Shown: positions 18,701 to 28,492 of the stretch, in pieces
How the letters are laid out: every line of letters starts with the position of its first letter
Numbering within the stretch: the stretch's first letter is position 1
Assembly (NCBI RefSeq): GCF_034366625.1
Contig: NZ_JAXMIH010000010.1
Location: forward strand, 239,879 to 303,878
Source of the DNA: Prosthecobacter sp.
GTDB taxonomy: Bacteria > Verrucomicrobiota > Verrucomicrobiia > Verrucomicrobiales > Verrucomicrobiaceae
DNA length: 64,000 bases
Reading direction: 5' to 3'
Notes under the pieces: generated by a model
The model's input: the letters and a program-made list of their open reading frames with translations, nothing else
Databases searched by the model: none
Told to the model about the DNA's origin: nothing
Position numbers and translations under genes: made by a program

Positions 18701-20700
18701 AGCGTATTGGTCGCGCCCGAGCTTTGCGCACCACCAACATGGACGGAGTTGTGGTAGAAGTTCCTGCCTGCATCCGTGCCGTTGTCATAGATACCACGCA
18801 CGTTGGATGCGCCCGCCGTACTGGCCCCGGCCGCATTGATGCCAACGCGCACCATGTTGTTCTGCGCGTTGAACATGCCAGCACCGATGTACATTCCATT
18901 AACCACCGATGATGTGCTGGTGGATGAGACAGCAAGGCTGTGCACCAAATTCCGTGCGATGACGTTTGTCCCGCTGGTCGGACCGGAGAAGTAAATTCCG
19001 GTCACCGAGACCGCCGCCGAGACCGCCGTGTTGGCAAGTGAATGCACGATGTTTTGGGACACAGTTTGGCCCGCCGTCGTGGCGGTCTGAAGGATGCCGT
19101 AAACCGATTGTGCAGCGACTGCGTTCGCGTTCCTGCTCGTCGTCGAGAGATTGCGGACAATGTTGCCAGTGATAGTGTTCCCCCCCGAGGAAGTGACAAT
19201 TCCTCGAATTTGGCCTGAAGTAAGGGTGTGGTTATAGTTGTTATTGAGATTGGCAACTGTGTTGTCCGCGATACTCGCACTGGTCGTGCTGGAGCTAAGA
19301 ATGCCGGTGACTTGCTGGGTGAAAGTGGTGTCGGTGGATAAGGTGGCAGCGTTGAGGCTGTTGGCGGTGATGGTACTGCCGACAGTATTGCCTGAAATGG
19401 TGTTCGCTCCAGAGGTGACTTGAATGCCGACGAGTGAGCCAGAAACAGAGGCTGCGGAACCGTTTGCAGTGATGGATCCCACGGTGTTGTTGGCGATGGT
19501 GACTGCACCACTGCTGTCCGAGCCGATGCCGAATGTTGTGCCGCCGCCGCCCGAAGTCGTGACAGAAACCGATCCCGTTCCTGTAGCGTTGCCGATGATG
19601 TTGCCCGACACGGTGCCGAGGTTGACAGCACCCGTTTGCAAATAAATTCCACTCCACACCCCGGGCAGCGTGGTAACGCCGCTGCCACTCGTCCAGACCA
19701 TGTTTTGAAGGGTGTTGCCTTGTACACTGCTCGGCGTGGTGGTGCCGACATTGAGCTGGATGCCGACGAAACGATAATTTTGCAAGGTGCCGGTCGTCGC
19801 CCATGCCGCGCCGCCCGCGTTGGGCGCTCTGCCTCCTACGAAGTTGCCCGTCACCGTGAAGTTGTAACCTGAGGTATTATTGAGGTAGATGGGCCGAACA
19901 AATGCCCCCACCGCCGCACGGCTGGCGGTTTGGTAAAAGCTGTTGCCTGTGAATGTCCAGTCGGTGTTGCCGCTGTCGAGTCGCACACCCGCCGCGTCGA
20001 TCGCAGTGGTGGCGTAGAAATTGAAGATGTTGCAATTGGAGACGGTGTTGCTGCTGTTGTTCTGCGCCGTGGTGGTGATGGTGCCAAGCGCGTAGAGGCC
20101 GTTGGCCGGGGTGCTCGCGCCGTCACAGATGTCGCAGTGGTCGAGGGTGTTGTTGTCGTTGCCGTTCGTGCCTGTGGTGGTGCTGAAGACGACGGTGCCG
20201 CTGGTGGCACTGGTGTTCACCCCTTTGAGCGCGATGTAACGGATGATGTTGTTGCTCGCCTCATTGATGAAGCGTAGCGCTCTGCCTGAAGCACTGGTAT
20301 TTGCGATGTTCAACTGCGACGCCGTCCCTGCCCCGCCAGGTCGGCCGTCAATGGTGAGGAACTGCGCCCCGTTCAAATCCACCGTTGCCACCGTGGTGTT
20401 CGCGCTGGAGATGGCGAGGCCCACTGCGCCGGTTTGCGGACGCAGCGTGACGGTGTTCGCCGCCGTTGTGCCAAGGTTGGTAAAGGTGACGGGGAAGGTC
20501 TCGACGCTACTGAGGTAGCTGGGCTGGAGTTCCAGCACGAGCGCACCGGAAAGCGTCTGCGTCTGTATATCCGTGATGGCCGCGCCGATGCTGGCATAGT
20601 CCCCAGTGGGGCCGATGGTCTTGGTGCCAGAGAGCGGAGCACTCTGCGCTGGCAACACGAGCAATAGCAGGACAAGCGCCCGCACAAAAAGCGTGGTCAT
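12769..20700 (-). CDS. Giant secreted right-handed beta-helix protein with tandem modules
   Basis: 2643 residues from ATG 20700, chosen because MTTLFVRALVLLLLVLPAQSA is a signal peptide; a GTG at 20730 adds ten residues. Three modules each open with GTKTIGPTGDYA or a variant. Modules 1 and 2 are about 938 residues and clearly duplicated; module 3 is shorter and diverged. Each contains rungs rich in N-x-I-S-G-N-x-I patterns typical of parallel beta-helices, and each ends with IGAD. Modules 1 and 2 close with a Tyr/Phe-rich beta-sandwich (TIDYSLLYNG..., PGDTIQYFVVAQDA). A cadherin-like domain (LSALDLSSGTLTPVFAS) and a C-terminal module shared with the protease at 21058 follow. Probably a surface adhesin or polysaccharide-binding protein. 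The ORF is intact, with no frameshift. Confidence 0.88.
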   Translation of the reverse strand: MTTLFVRALVLLLLVLPAQSAPLSGTKTIGPTGDYASIGAAITDIQTQTLSGALVLELQPSYLSSVETFPVTFTNLGTTAANTVTLRPQTGAVGLAISSANTTVATVDLNGAQFLTIDGRPGGAGTASQLNIANTSASGRALRFINEASNNIIRYIALKGVNTSATSGTVVFSTTTGTNGNDNNTLDHCDICDGASTPANGLYALGTITTTAQNNSSNTVSNCNIFNFYATTAIDAAGVRLDSGNTDWTFTGNSFYQTASRAAVGAFVRPIYLNNTSGYNFTVTGNFVGGRAPNAGGAAWATTGTLQNYRFVGIQLNVGTTTPSSVQGNTLQNMVWTSGSGVTTLPGVWSGIYLQTGAVNLGTVSGNIIGNATGTGSVSVTTSGGGGTTFGIGSDSSGAVTIANNTVGSITANGSAASVSGSLVGIQVTSGANTISGNTVGSTITANSLNAATLSTDTTFTQQVTGILSSSTTSASIADNTVANLNNNYNHTLTSGQIRGIVTSSGGNTITGNIVRNLSTTSRNANAVAAQSVYGILQTATTAGQTVSQNIVHSLANTAVSAAVSVTGIYFSGPTSGTNVIARNLVHSLAVSSTSTSSVVNGMYIGAGMFNAQNNMVRVGINAAGASTAGASNVRGIYDNGTDAGRNFYHNSVHVGGAQSSGATNTLAFTSSGSSNARAFQNNLFVNARSNSSGTGKHYAVNYGGTIVNPTGLTAGGNIFFVSGTGGVLGFYNSADRTALAAWQTATGQDVTSAVVDPLFVNATGDATAVDMHLQASNPAEGSGLVIAAVADDFDGQIRGSLTPADIGADAGNFTVSSDVFAPAISYLPLTSGTTSNRTLTGFATITDNVGVAGGVTAPRLYFKKSTDADVFGVPNDSTGNGWKYVTASNGTSPFSFTMDYSLINGGSVSLGDVIQYFVVAQDATNNLSSSPAGAGAAATPPVQNVNAHATLNSYSIIAAPIGTKTIGPTGDYATISAAISAIQAVGLSGALTLELQAAYVSTAETFPLVFTNLGTAAGNTITLRPELGATGLSISSANTTAATVDLNGATFLTIDGRPGGMGTVSQLSISNTSTSGRALRFINEASNNTVRYTTLRGVNTSGTSGVVVFSTTTGANGNDNNTLDHCDISDGASLPVNGLYTLGTTTTTAQNNSGNTVSNCNIFNFYAATASDAAGVRLDDGNTDWTLTGNSFYQTASRTVVGAFVRPIYLNSTSGNNFTVTGNLIGGSAPNAGGAAWTTTGTSAAYRFVGIQLNVGTTTPSNVQGNIIQNIVWTSSANNSTLSGVWSGIYIQAGAASLGTVTGNTIGTGTGTGSITVTTSGNFATTFGISSGSSSAVAIANNSIGSISTNGTGSTISVSLVGIQVTAGANTISGNTIGSTITANSLNAATSSTLLGQQVAGILSSSTISASITGNTVANLNNNFAGTANDGQIRGIVTSAGANTIISNTVRNLSTTSQNANIYNSASVIGIFQFSSSAGQTVSQNVVHSLANTAASAGVWVTGIYYTGATSGTNVIARNWVHSLAVSSTSASSNLIGMQFDAGSFTAQNNMVRVGINAVGTSTAGASNVYGIWDGGSDVGRNFYHNSGYIDGTQTSGTASTYAFINSGVNNARSFQNNIFVNGRGNSGGTGKHYAVQYGGTTVNPTGLTAGGNIYFASGAGGVLGRYNSADRTTLALWRTATGQDATSAAVNPLFVNATGDATAVDLHLQASNPGESGALPITAVTDDFDGQTRSGLTPTDIGADAENFTSSSGDIYAPAISYQTLTSGSTANRTLTGFAVIADNVGVAGGANAPRLYYKKSTDAEVFDGNTSAANGWKYVAASNSTSPFSFTIDYSLLYNGVGGSGSATPGDTIQYFVVAQDAANNLGSSPAGTGAAASPPVQNLNAKPSAGVKSYSIVPIISGTKTVGVGGDYSSLGGAGGLFAAINGSVVTGNLVINITSDLAEDGSNGLNEFNANEYPPSAVSVTIQPGSATMKTISGTSASGLVRLNGADRVIIDGRYGGTGRYLTFRNSSTSSFSNTILLINDASNNTVRSCIVEGATSSFIGVVGLSTGVVTGNDNNLITDNQVRDLSSAAGVPFYLIGSIGSSQAIVNSDNTISNNELFNFSGAGAVIDSTGNESWTISGNNIYEINPATFTVYGIRMNGVGTNVITGNYIHDLLTTGSQSYGITFSGISTTTVSRNRITNFSGSAGTTSVYGIYASGGTGSTLNVVNNQITLVPAATINRTIYGFLDQGSSGSVCYVFYNSILIGGISSANFTSGASLRSGATTHVARNNIFFNSRTGGTGSHFAAGSETTGGSYIANYNVYSGTGATPASFMDFSATSGTPVPVTFATWQTSTGGDANSQASNPGGNFTTAMFMNVAAGDLHLVPGGNPLVSATGTPVAGITDDYDGESRDLIAPDIGADEFASNNANLSALDLSSGTLTPVFASSTLTYTVTVANAVSSITVTPTVADATAAVKVNNIAVVSGSASGAISLAVGVNSISVVVTAQDGATTSPYTVTVTRQSATESWRQTYFGSTSNSGNAADSFDFDKDGLPNLIEWACNLNPTTASTLPITTTRNGAVFEFAYTRSVAALNAGTAFTVEWSDDLPGSSWSTTGVTENILSDNGTVQQVKATLPAGSTGHRFVHLKVTAPP
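14986..20628 (-). repeat. Two 2.8-kb tandem units inside the giant beta-helix gene
   Basis: The codons for GTKTIGPTGDYA end at 20628 and 17814, and those for GTKTVGVGGDYS at 14985, giving spacings of 2814 and 2829 bp. Units 1 (17815-20628) and 2 (14986-17814) align along their whole length in protein and are similar in DNA. Coordinates of unit edges are approximate because the alignment was done by eye. Confidence 0.8.
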
Positions 20701-20764
20701 GAGATGAACTGAAAACTTAGGATGTAGCACGTTGTCTTCTTCTCAATCCGGCAAACGTATCGGC

Positions 20765-20781
20765 ATTAATTCGGAATTAAT
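20765..20781. promoter_or_regulatory. Perfect AT-rich palindrome upstream of the giant gene
   Basis: ATTAATTC and GAATTAAT flank a single G, 65 bp upstream of the chosen start of the giant beta-helix gene. It is unusually AT-rich for this genome and has the size of a dimeric repressor site. No regulator gene is adjacent; function unknown. Confidence 0.4.
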
Positions 20782-20957
20782 CGGTGCGTGCGCAGAATAG
20801 TTAAATGCAAGCGTGAGTGTCGAGCAAAAATTGCCTGAAAGGCGATAGAATAAACCCGTCAGATCAGAGCGAAACATCACTGAACAGGAGCAGTGGCAGT
20901 CACGACGCAAGTAGCAAATGACGCTTGGGACACAGGAGCAGTCGGCTTGACGCAGTC

Positions 20958-21020
20958 TCAGTTGTTCTTCAAGACTTCAATGAAGGCTTCCGGCGGGATG
21001 TTCACGCGGCCTATGGCTTT
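20958..21020 (-). pseudogene. Displaced 3' end of a lepA gene
   Basis: Minus-strand codons 21020 to 20958 read [20 protein letters not shown] and then stop. The full lepA at 26287 ends [20 protein letters not shown] and then stops, so 19 of 20 residues agree. The DNA matches at 55 of 63 positions by direct count, with mostly synonymous differences. Upstream of this the similarity fades. The fragment begins 37 bp downstream of the stop of the protease gene. It is a remnant of a second, diverged lepA rather than a recent copy of the local one. Confidence 0.85.
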
Positions 21021-21057
21021 CTTTTCTTGCCTTCTCTCCTCTAGTTTGAATGCGCTT

Positions 21058-24000
21058 TTAAGGCGGTGCCGTCACCTTCAGATGCACAAAACGGTGGCCG
21101 GCGCTGCCAGCAGGCAGCGTGGCCTTCACTTGCTGCACAGTGCCGTTGTCGGAGAGGATCGACTCACTGACACCCGTCGTCTGCCAGTCGTTGGCCAGCG
21201 TGTCACTCCACTCCACAGTGAAGACGGCTCTGGCAGTCACGGCAACAACGCTGCGGGTGTAGGTGAACTCGATGCTGGCCCCGTTGACCGTGGCAGGGGT
21301 CGGCAGGGTGCTGCTCGTAGTCGGGTTCAGGCCACCGGCCCACTCCAGCAGATTGGACACGCCGTCGCCATCGGGGTCGGCGCTGTCGGCGGCGTTGCCC
21401 GTATTGGTGGTGGTGCCGAAGTAGGTCTGCCGCCAGCTTTGCTGACTGCTGAGTGCATAGGTCACGCTCGCCGTGTTGGAGGCGGTGTTGGGGTTGCCCG
21501 TCGCATCCTGCGCTGCTGCCGCAGTTACTTGGCACGTCACTGATCCCTGGCTGACAGGCGTCACTGGCAGCGTGTAAGTGGTGCCGCTGCCAGACAACGC
21601 GCCCTTGGTGCCATTGCCGACCGCGATGGCATCTGCCGACAGACCGGTCACCGCCTCGGCGAAGGTCAGCGTGAAGGTGATGGGCGAATCGCTGGTCGAA
21701 GTGCCGCTGGGCGTCACCACCACCGTTGGCGCCACCGAGTCGTAGGTCACTGACGCGGTGTTGGACGCCGTGTTTGGGTTCGCGGCGGCATCCTGCGCGG
21801 CACTGGTGTTGACCTGGCAGGTCACTGCTCCTTGCGCGGAGGGTGTCACCGGCAGCGTGTAAGTCGTCCCGCTGCCAGAGAGTGCGCCTTGGGTGCCGTT
21901 GGTGACCGTGATGCCGCTGGTGGCCAGTCCCGTGACCGCCTCGGAGAAGGTGAACGTGAAGGTGATGGGGGAACTGTTGGTTGACGTGCCCGAAGGTGTC
22001 ACGGCCACCGTGGGTGCCACGGTATCGTAGTTCACCGAGGAGGTGTTCGACGCAGTGTTGTTGTTCGAGGCGGCATCCTGGGCGGCATTGGCGGTCACTT
22101 GGCAGGTCACTGGCCCCTGGCCGGAGGGCGTCACTGGCAAGGTGTAAGTGGTGCCGCTGCCTGACAGCGCGCCCGTGGTGCCGTTTGTCACGGCAATGCT
22201 GCTTGCCGCGAGTCCGGTCACAGATTCAGAGAAGGTCAGCGTGAATGTAATCGGCGTATTGTTGGTGCTGATGGCGTCAGGTGTTACAACGACGCTCGGA
22301 ACCACGGTGTCATAGGTCACTGAGGCGGTGTTGGAGACGAGGTTGTCGTGGCCTGCGGAATCCTGCGCCGCTGCGGCAATGACCTGGCAAGTCACCGCGC
22401 CTTGACCGCCCGGTGTCACGGGCAAAGTGTAGGTGGTGCCGCTGCCAGACAGTGCCCCCTTGCTGCCATTGGTCACGGAGATGCCGCTGGTGGTCAAGCC
22501 CGTCACCGCCTCGGCGAAGGTCAGCGTAAAGGAAACAGGCGCACTGTTGGTCGTGGTGCCATTGGGAGAAACAGTCACCGTCGGCGGCGGGTCGTCGAGG
22601 AGGGTCAATGCCGCAGTCGTTTGCGTCCCAAGAACTGCGGCTCCAGTGGGTGAGCTCAAGGTTAGATTGATGGTTTCATCACCTTCATTGATGCTGTCGT
22701 TGGTAATAGGAACAGAGAAAGTCTTGACCAGTTCGCCTGCCGCGAAGGTGAGCGTGCCGCTGGTGGTGGTGTAGTCGCTGCCAGCGATGGCGGTGCCGTT
22801 GCTGGTGGCGTAGTTAACGGTGGCGCTGCCTTCCTTGCCACCCGTGCGCGTGACGGACACGGCGATGCTGCCCGCAGCCTCGCCACCGCTGGGGGCGGCC
22901 TGCGTGAGCATGACATTGTCCGTGCAGGTGACGGTGGTGAAGAAGAGCTTCCAGTTGGTGAGTGAACCCGAATCACCGGCGGCGAAGTCCTGCATGTAGA
23001 GCTTCCATGTGCCGTCGGCGGGCACCCCGCGGTACTCGCTCATGGTGTAGGCCACCTCGGCAGCGGTATCGCCAGTGAAAACCCGAGAGCTGTAATAGTT
23101 GACTGGCTTGTAGCTGCCGGAGGGCAAGGCACCTGAGAATGGAAAGACGATGGCGGCATTGTCATCGAAGGTGATGTTGACGGCGCTGACAGGAGCCTCG
23201 GGGCCGCCACAAAAGAGGCGGATTTTCAAAGCGTCTGGCCCGTGCAGCAATGCACCGACATCGTCAATGTATGTATGCGTGAGACCATTGATCTGCGCGG
23301 TCATGTCCTGCACACGCCCCACGAGACCGGAGACGGCCAGATTCGAGGGCGAGGGCGATCCGACAGTGTTGTCATTGACGGTGATGGCACCACCGGTGAA
23401 GGTGGCTGAGGCCGAGGTGCCCAGCGGGATGCTGATATTTGCGAAGCCGAGGTCCGTGGCACCATCTTGGAGCTTCAGTAACAGCGGTATCGACGAGCCA
23501 CAGCCGCCGTCGAGTTTGAATGAAAACGTGCGTGTCACCGTGGCTCCGCCAGCCGTCAGAGCACCGTAGTTCTGTGCCGCGGAAGGCTCGCGCACGCCGC
23601 CGATGGCCTGGAGCGTGGCAGTGAGGCTGCTGGTGGCCGCAGCGCCGATGTTTTTCAGCCCGAGGCTGAAGGTGACGGCCTCCCCTGGATCGGCAGCGGT
23701 GTTGGCGGGCAGGTTTCCTTCCGCGCTGAGGGTAGCGGAGGCACCGGCGATGCGTGCGGCGGCATTCGTCGTGCCAAGCAGCTTGATGGTGACGGCAGTG
23801 AGCGTGCCAGCGTCTGCGAGAACTCGGTCAGCTACTTTCACCGTCCAGTTTCCCGCAGCGGTCTCACCCCAGTGCCGCACGGAGCTGTAAGTCCAGGAGA
23901 GGTTGTCGCTGCCGTCGTTGCTGGCATTCGCCAGCTTGCTGACCATGCCGGAGGGGGATGTCAGGATCACCTCCAGATCTCCCCGCGCCGTGTGCGTGGC

Positions 24001-25875
24001 ATTGACGGTGACGGTGACATGCTCCACACGAAAGTTCGCCGTGGCGAAGTTCAGCGTGCGCGTGACTCCGGTGGAACTGTTGTCGGGAATGGCGACGGCG
24101 AGGCCGGTCTGCGAGACCTGTGTCGTGGACAACGCGGGCAGGTTTGTCCATTGCTGCGCCAGCGCGACGGCGGCAGCGGCATCGATCATGCCAGCGCCGT
24201 ATTTGTGATTGAAGGAAAGTCCTGCGGCATTGGTGGCCCATTCGGGGTCGGTGCGGTGGTTCTTCCGTGCTGTGTGGATGAGGATCTCCTGCACGTCGCG
24301 CCAGCCGAGGTTGGGATTCGCCTGGAGAATGAGCGCGACGATGCCGGAGACGAGCGGGCAGGCGGAAGAGGTACCGCTAAAGCGGTTGGTATAATTGCGA
24401 TCCGCCAAATCACTGGTACCAGCGGTGGTATTGTTGTCCCCTCCTTCACCCGTGAGGTCAGTGGTGCGGATGCCCTCATTGTGCAAGCCGCCGCTGGAAG
24501 GCGCTGAGATGAGAAGATTCGCCCCAAGTTCACTGTAGTAGCTCTGAAAGCCGAAATCATTCACAGCGGCTACTGCGATGACATAGGGCGAACCGGCATA
24601 GCCGTCCATGTTTGAGTTATCCCCGTCGTAGAAGCCGTTGCCACCTGCAAAGACGTAGATCACGCCCTTCCCACCACGCCCGCTGGTGATGCCGGTCTCC
24701 AGTGCCGCCGTGGCCAATGCGCCAGGGCCGCCGTAACCGCTGCCGTCAGGCCAGCCCCACGAATTGCTCTTCACATGAATGACATCATTGTTGAGGAGGA
24801 AGGCATCCGCTTCGTTTTGATCGGTATTGGCCGCGGCAATGAGCCGGAAGCCGGCCAGCGTGGCTTCTGGTGCCGCACCGGAGACACCGATGCCGTTGTT
24901 CCCGCGCGCAGCAGCGACACCGGCACAAGCCGTGCCATGCGAGTCAGCCACGAGATCAACAGGAGCGGGATCAGCGTCGTTGCTGTTGAAATCGAAATCG
25001 ATCGCCGTGTTGTAATTCGGCTGAATATCCGGGTGCGTGTGCTCCACACCGTCATCGACGATGCCAATGGTGATGCCCGTGCCTTTGTAGCTGTCCCATG
25101 CGGTGGTAATGTTCGTGTCAATCCACAGCGCGCCGCCAAGTTGAGTCGTGTTCCGATGGTGCCACTGCTCGGAGAAGAGCGGATCATTCGGCGTGAATTT
25201 CTTCGCCTTCTGCGTGGCCAGCAGAACCTCGGCGCTTTCGACATCCGGCTGCGCTCGCAGAATCTCCATCGCCACCAGTGCGCCCTCGGAGGTCGTGGCG
25301 TCGAGGATCACATAACCCGGCGCATAACCGGGCTGGCTGGCAATCTTTACGTCCGCGCTTTTTGCCACCGTTTCGCCCGTGGCACCGTCCTTGAGCTTCA
25401 CCAGCACCTGGCGCGTGACATAATGCCGCACCTTCTCCGCACCACGGTGTGCTTTTGGGCCGCCATCCTTCTCTGTGAGCACGAGTTCGACTTCCGAAGC
25501 CGGTGCCGAGCGTGAACGCACAGATTTCGCCTCCGTGGCAAGATCGGTGCCCGAGAACTTCGTGATCGTCCGGCGGCCATCGGGTTGTTTAACGGCTATC
25601 TCATCCGCCACGAGTGTGAGATGGCGTTTCGTGCCTCCAGTCGAGATTTCGTAGCTTGGCCTCAAAGCACCACCGCCAGATGCGGCAAGCGTGCTATTTG
25701 AGGTTTGTGCTGGAGTATCCACCGCCTTGAGGCTTTGCAGCTTCATGCCTGCGGAAGGCGCTTCAATGGTTGCGGTCCACCAGACCCCCGCAATACCAGC
25801 CGTCATGACTAGAGCCAGCAGGGCGAAGAATGTCTTCTTCCTCTCTGGGGAACGATTAGGTGCTTGCGTTTTCAT
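21058..25875 (-). CDS. Subtilisin-like (S8) secreted protease with P-domains, Calx-beta and four Ig-like repeats
   Basis: 1605 residues. An N-terminal membrane/signal segment (TFFALLALVMTAGIAGVWW, 15-33) is followed by a propeptide-like region and the S8 catalytic domain: D274 in IGIVDDGVEHTHPD, H313 in DSHGTACAGVAAARGN and S503 in FSGTSSACPLVSGIVAL. A proprotein-convertase P-domain follows (about 590-710), then a second P-like domain ending GSLTNWKLFFTT, a Calx-beta domain (GSATVNYATSNGTA..., INEGDETINLTLSSP), four 95-residue Ig-like repeats, a DPDGDGVSNLLEW calcium-type motif and a C-terminal module shared with the giant gene at 12769. The active site is intact. Probably a surface or extracellular endopeptidase. 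Confidence 0.92.
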   Translation of the reverse strand: MKTQAPNRSPERKKTFFALLALVMTAGIAGVWWTATIEAPSAGMKLQSLKAVDTPAQTSNSTLAASGGGALRPSYEISTGGTKRHLTLVADEIAVKQPDGRRTITKFSGTDLATEAKSVRSRSAPASEVELVLTEKDGGPKAHRGAEKVRHYVTRQVLVKLKDGATGETVAKSADVKIASQPGYAPGYVILDATTSEGALVAMEILRAQPDVESAEVLLATQKAKKFTPNDPLFSEQWHHRNTTQLGGALWIDTNITTAWDSYKGTGITIGIVDDGVEHTHPDIQPNYNTAIDFDFNSNDADPAPVDLVADSHGTACAGVAAARGNNGIGVSGAAPEATLAGFRLIAAANTDQNEADAFLLNNDVIHVKSNSWGWPDGSGYGGPGALATAALETGITSGRGGKGVIYVFAGGNGFYDGDNSNMDGYAGSPYVIAVAAVNDFGFQSYYSELGANLLISAPSSGGLHNEGIRTTDLTGEGGDNNTTAGTSDLADRNYTNRFSGTSSACPLVSGIVALILQANPNLGWRDVQEILIHTARKNHRTDPEWATNAAGLSFNHKYGAGMIDAAAAVALAQQWTNLPALSTTQVSQTGLAVAIPDNSSTGVTRTLNFATANFRVEHVTVTVNATHTARGDLEVILTSPSGMVSKLANASNDGSDNLSWTYSSVRHWGETAAGNWTVKVADRVLADAGTLTAVTIKLLGTTNAAARIAGASATLSAEGNLPANTAADPGEAVTFSLGLKNIGAAATSSLTATLQAIGGVREPSAAQNYGALTAGGATVTRTFSFKLDGGCGSSIPLLLKLQDGATDLGFANISIPLGTSASATFTGGAITVNDNTVGSPSPSNLAVSGLVGRVQDMTAQINGLTHTYIDDVGALLHGPDALKIRLFCGGPEAPVSAVNITFDDNAAIVFPFSGALPSGSYKPVNYYSSRVFTGDTAAEVAYTMSEYRGVPADGTWKLYMQDFAAGDSGSLTNWKLFFTTVTCTDNVMLTQAAPSGGEAAGSIAVSVTRTGGKEGSATVNYATSNGTAIAGSDYTTTSGTLTFAAGELVKTFSVPITNDSINEGDETINLTLSSPTGAAVLGTQTTAALTLLDDPPPTVTVSPNGTTTNSAPVSFTLTFAEAVTGLTTSGISVTNGSKGALSGSGTTYTLPVTPGGQGAVTCQVIAAAAQDSAGHDNLVSNTASVTYDTVVPSVVVTPDAISTNNTPITFTLTFSESVTGLAASSIAVTNGTTGALSGSGTTYTLPVTPSGQGPVTCQVTANAAQDAASNNNTASNTSSVNYDTVAPTVAVTPSGTSTNSSPITFTFTFSEAVTGLATSGITVTNGTQGALSGSGTTYTLPVTPSAQGAVTCQVNTSAAQDAAANPNTASNTASVTYDSVAPTVVVTPSGTSTSDSPITFTLTFAEAVTGLSADAIAVGNGTKGALSGSGTTYTLPVTPVSQGSVTCQVTAAAAQDATGNPNTASNTASVTYALSSQQSWRQTYFGTTTNTGNAADSADPDGDGVSNLLEWAGGLNPTTSSTLPTPATVNGASIEFTYTRSVVAVTARAVFTVEWSDTLANDWQTTGVSESILSDNGTVQQVKATLPAGSAGHRFVHLKVTAPP
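21442..22581 (-). repeat. Four 285-bp in-frame repeats in the protease gene
   Basis: The shared GTGTAAG/GTGTAGG landmark recurs at 21572, 21857, 22142 and 22427, exactly 285 bp apart. Each unit encodes a 95-residue Ig-like domain containing GALSGSGTTYTLPVTP and CQV. Equal spacing with no indels suggests recent expansion or ongoing recombination. Confidence 0.9.
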
Positions 25876-26286
25876 TTCGGGCTATGTGACCGACTGTTCA
25901 ATGTCTGAATATCCGTAGAGCCAGATTTTGTCACAAGCGCTTCGACGGACTGCTGGAAACAGGGAGGCACGCTCCGTGCCACAGCTTCCTCTCCGCCGAA
26001 GGAGGATGAGACCGACGTCACGTTCCGCCGAACTGGGCCACCCAGTCGTCCAGCCGCCGAACATGGAAACCGAGAGATTCATCAAGGGCGATTAAATGGA
26101 AATTGGGAAAATGCGTCAATGGGTATTTTCTAATGATGCCTGCGTCCGCTATCTAGGCTCTGCCCTTGAACGCCACGACCAGATGTCACGGCGCCAGTGC
26201 CTACCCACCCATGGTTGCCCCCCTCGATCACAATTGATCCTGTGTCGCGTTTCGCCGTTTTCCCACGTCAAAGGCAGCGTGATCGC
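25876..26286. other. 411-bp gap between protease gene and lepA, with small hairpins
   Basis: No convincing gene. It contains the hairpin GGCACG-CTC-CGTGCC (25966-25980) and nearby complementary TCCT/AGGA runs, giving it the look of a dispersed intergenic repeat. The promoter of the protease gene should lie at its left end, but no strong -35/-10 pair was found. Confidence 0.4.
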
Positions 26287-28083
<1,797 letters not shown>

Positions 28084-28181
28084 TCGGGGGCTTGGAAGGG
28101 GGCGGTGTATCTAGTCCAGTGGCAACAAGAATGCAATTCCGATGCTTGCAGCAGGGTTCCGAATGCCTGATGCTGCCAGCC

Positions 28182-28463
28182 ATGAAGCCGGAGCTTTTGA
28201 ATGAAGCAGCCGTCCAGCAAGCGCTCATAGCCCTGCCGGGCTGGCAGGTGGAAGGCCGGGAACTGACGAAGGAATTCCAATTTGCCAGTTATCTGGCCGG
28301 CATTGAATTTGTACGTCAAGTCGCCCGCCTCGCGGAGGAGATGAACCATCATCCCGACCTGCTGGTACGCTGGCGCAAGGTCAGCGTTCGTTTGACGACC
28401 CACAGCGCCGGCGGGCTGACCAAGCTGGATGTTGAGCTGGCTGGAAAGATTGCGGCTCTCTGA
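28182..28463 (+). CDS. phhB: Pterin-4a-carbinolamine dehydratase
   Basis: 93 residues from ATG 28182 (MKPELLNEAAVQQALIALPG). The enzyme dehydrates 4a-hydroxytetrahydropterin to recycle the cofactor of aromatic amino acid hydroxylases. The active-site signature EEMNHHPDLLVRW with the paired histidines is intact, followed by VSVRLTTHSAGGLT. The size is typical. The frame extends upstream to 28092, but those residues do not fit the family. Divergent from lepA; no hydroxylase gene is adjacent, so it may serve another pterin pathway. Confidence 0.94.
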   Translation: MKPELLNEAAVQQALIALPGWQVEGRELTKEFQFASYLAGIEFVRQVARLAEEMNHHPDLLVRWRKVSVRLTTHSAGGLTKLDVELAGKIAAL

Positions 28464-28492
28464 GATCCTTCACAGCCTTCGGTGATACGCTC

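Noticed and set aside
12769..25875. CRISPR-like periodicity in the giant genes
   Set aside because: The repeats are long (285 bp and 2.8 kb), in-frame and protein-coding; there are no short direct repeats with unique spacers.
25882..26085. 67-residue minus-strand frame upstream of the protease gene
   Set aside because: It reads through the small hairpins of an intergenic repeat; no start context or family resemblance.
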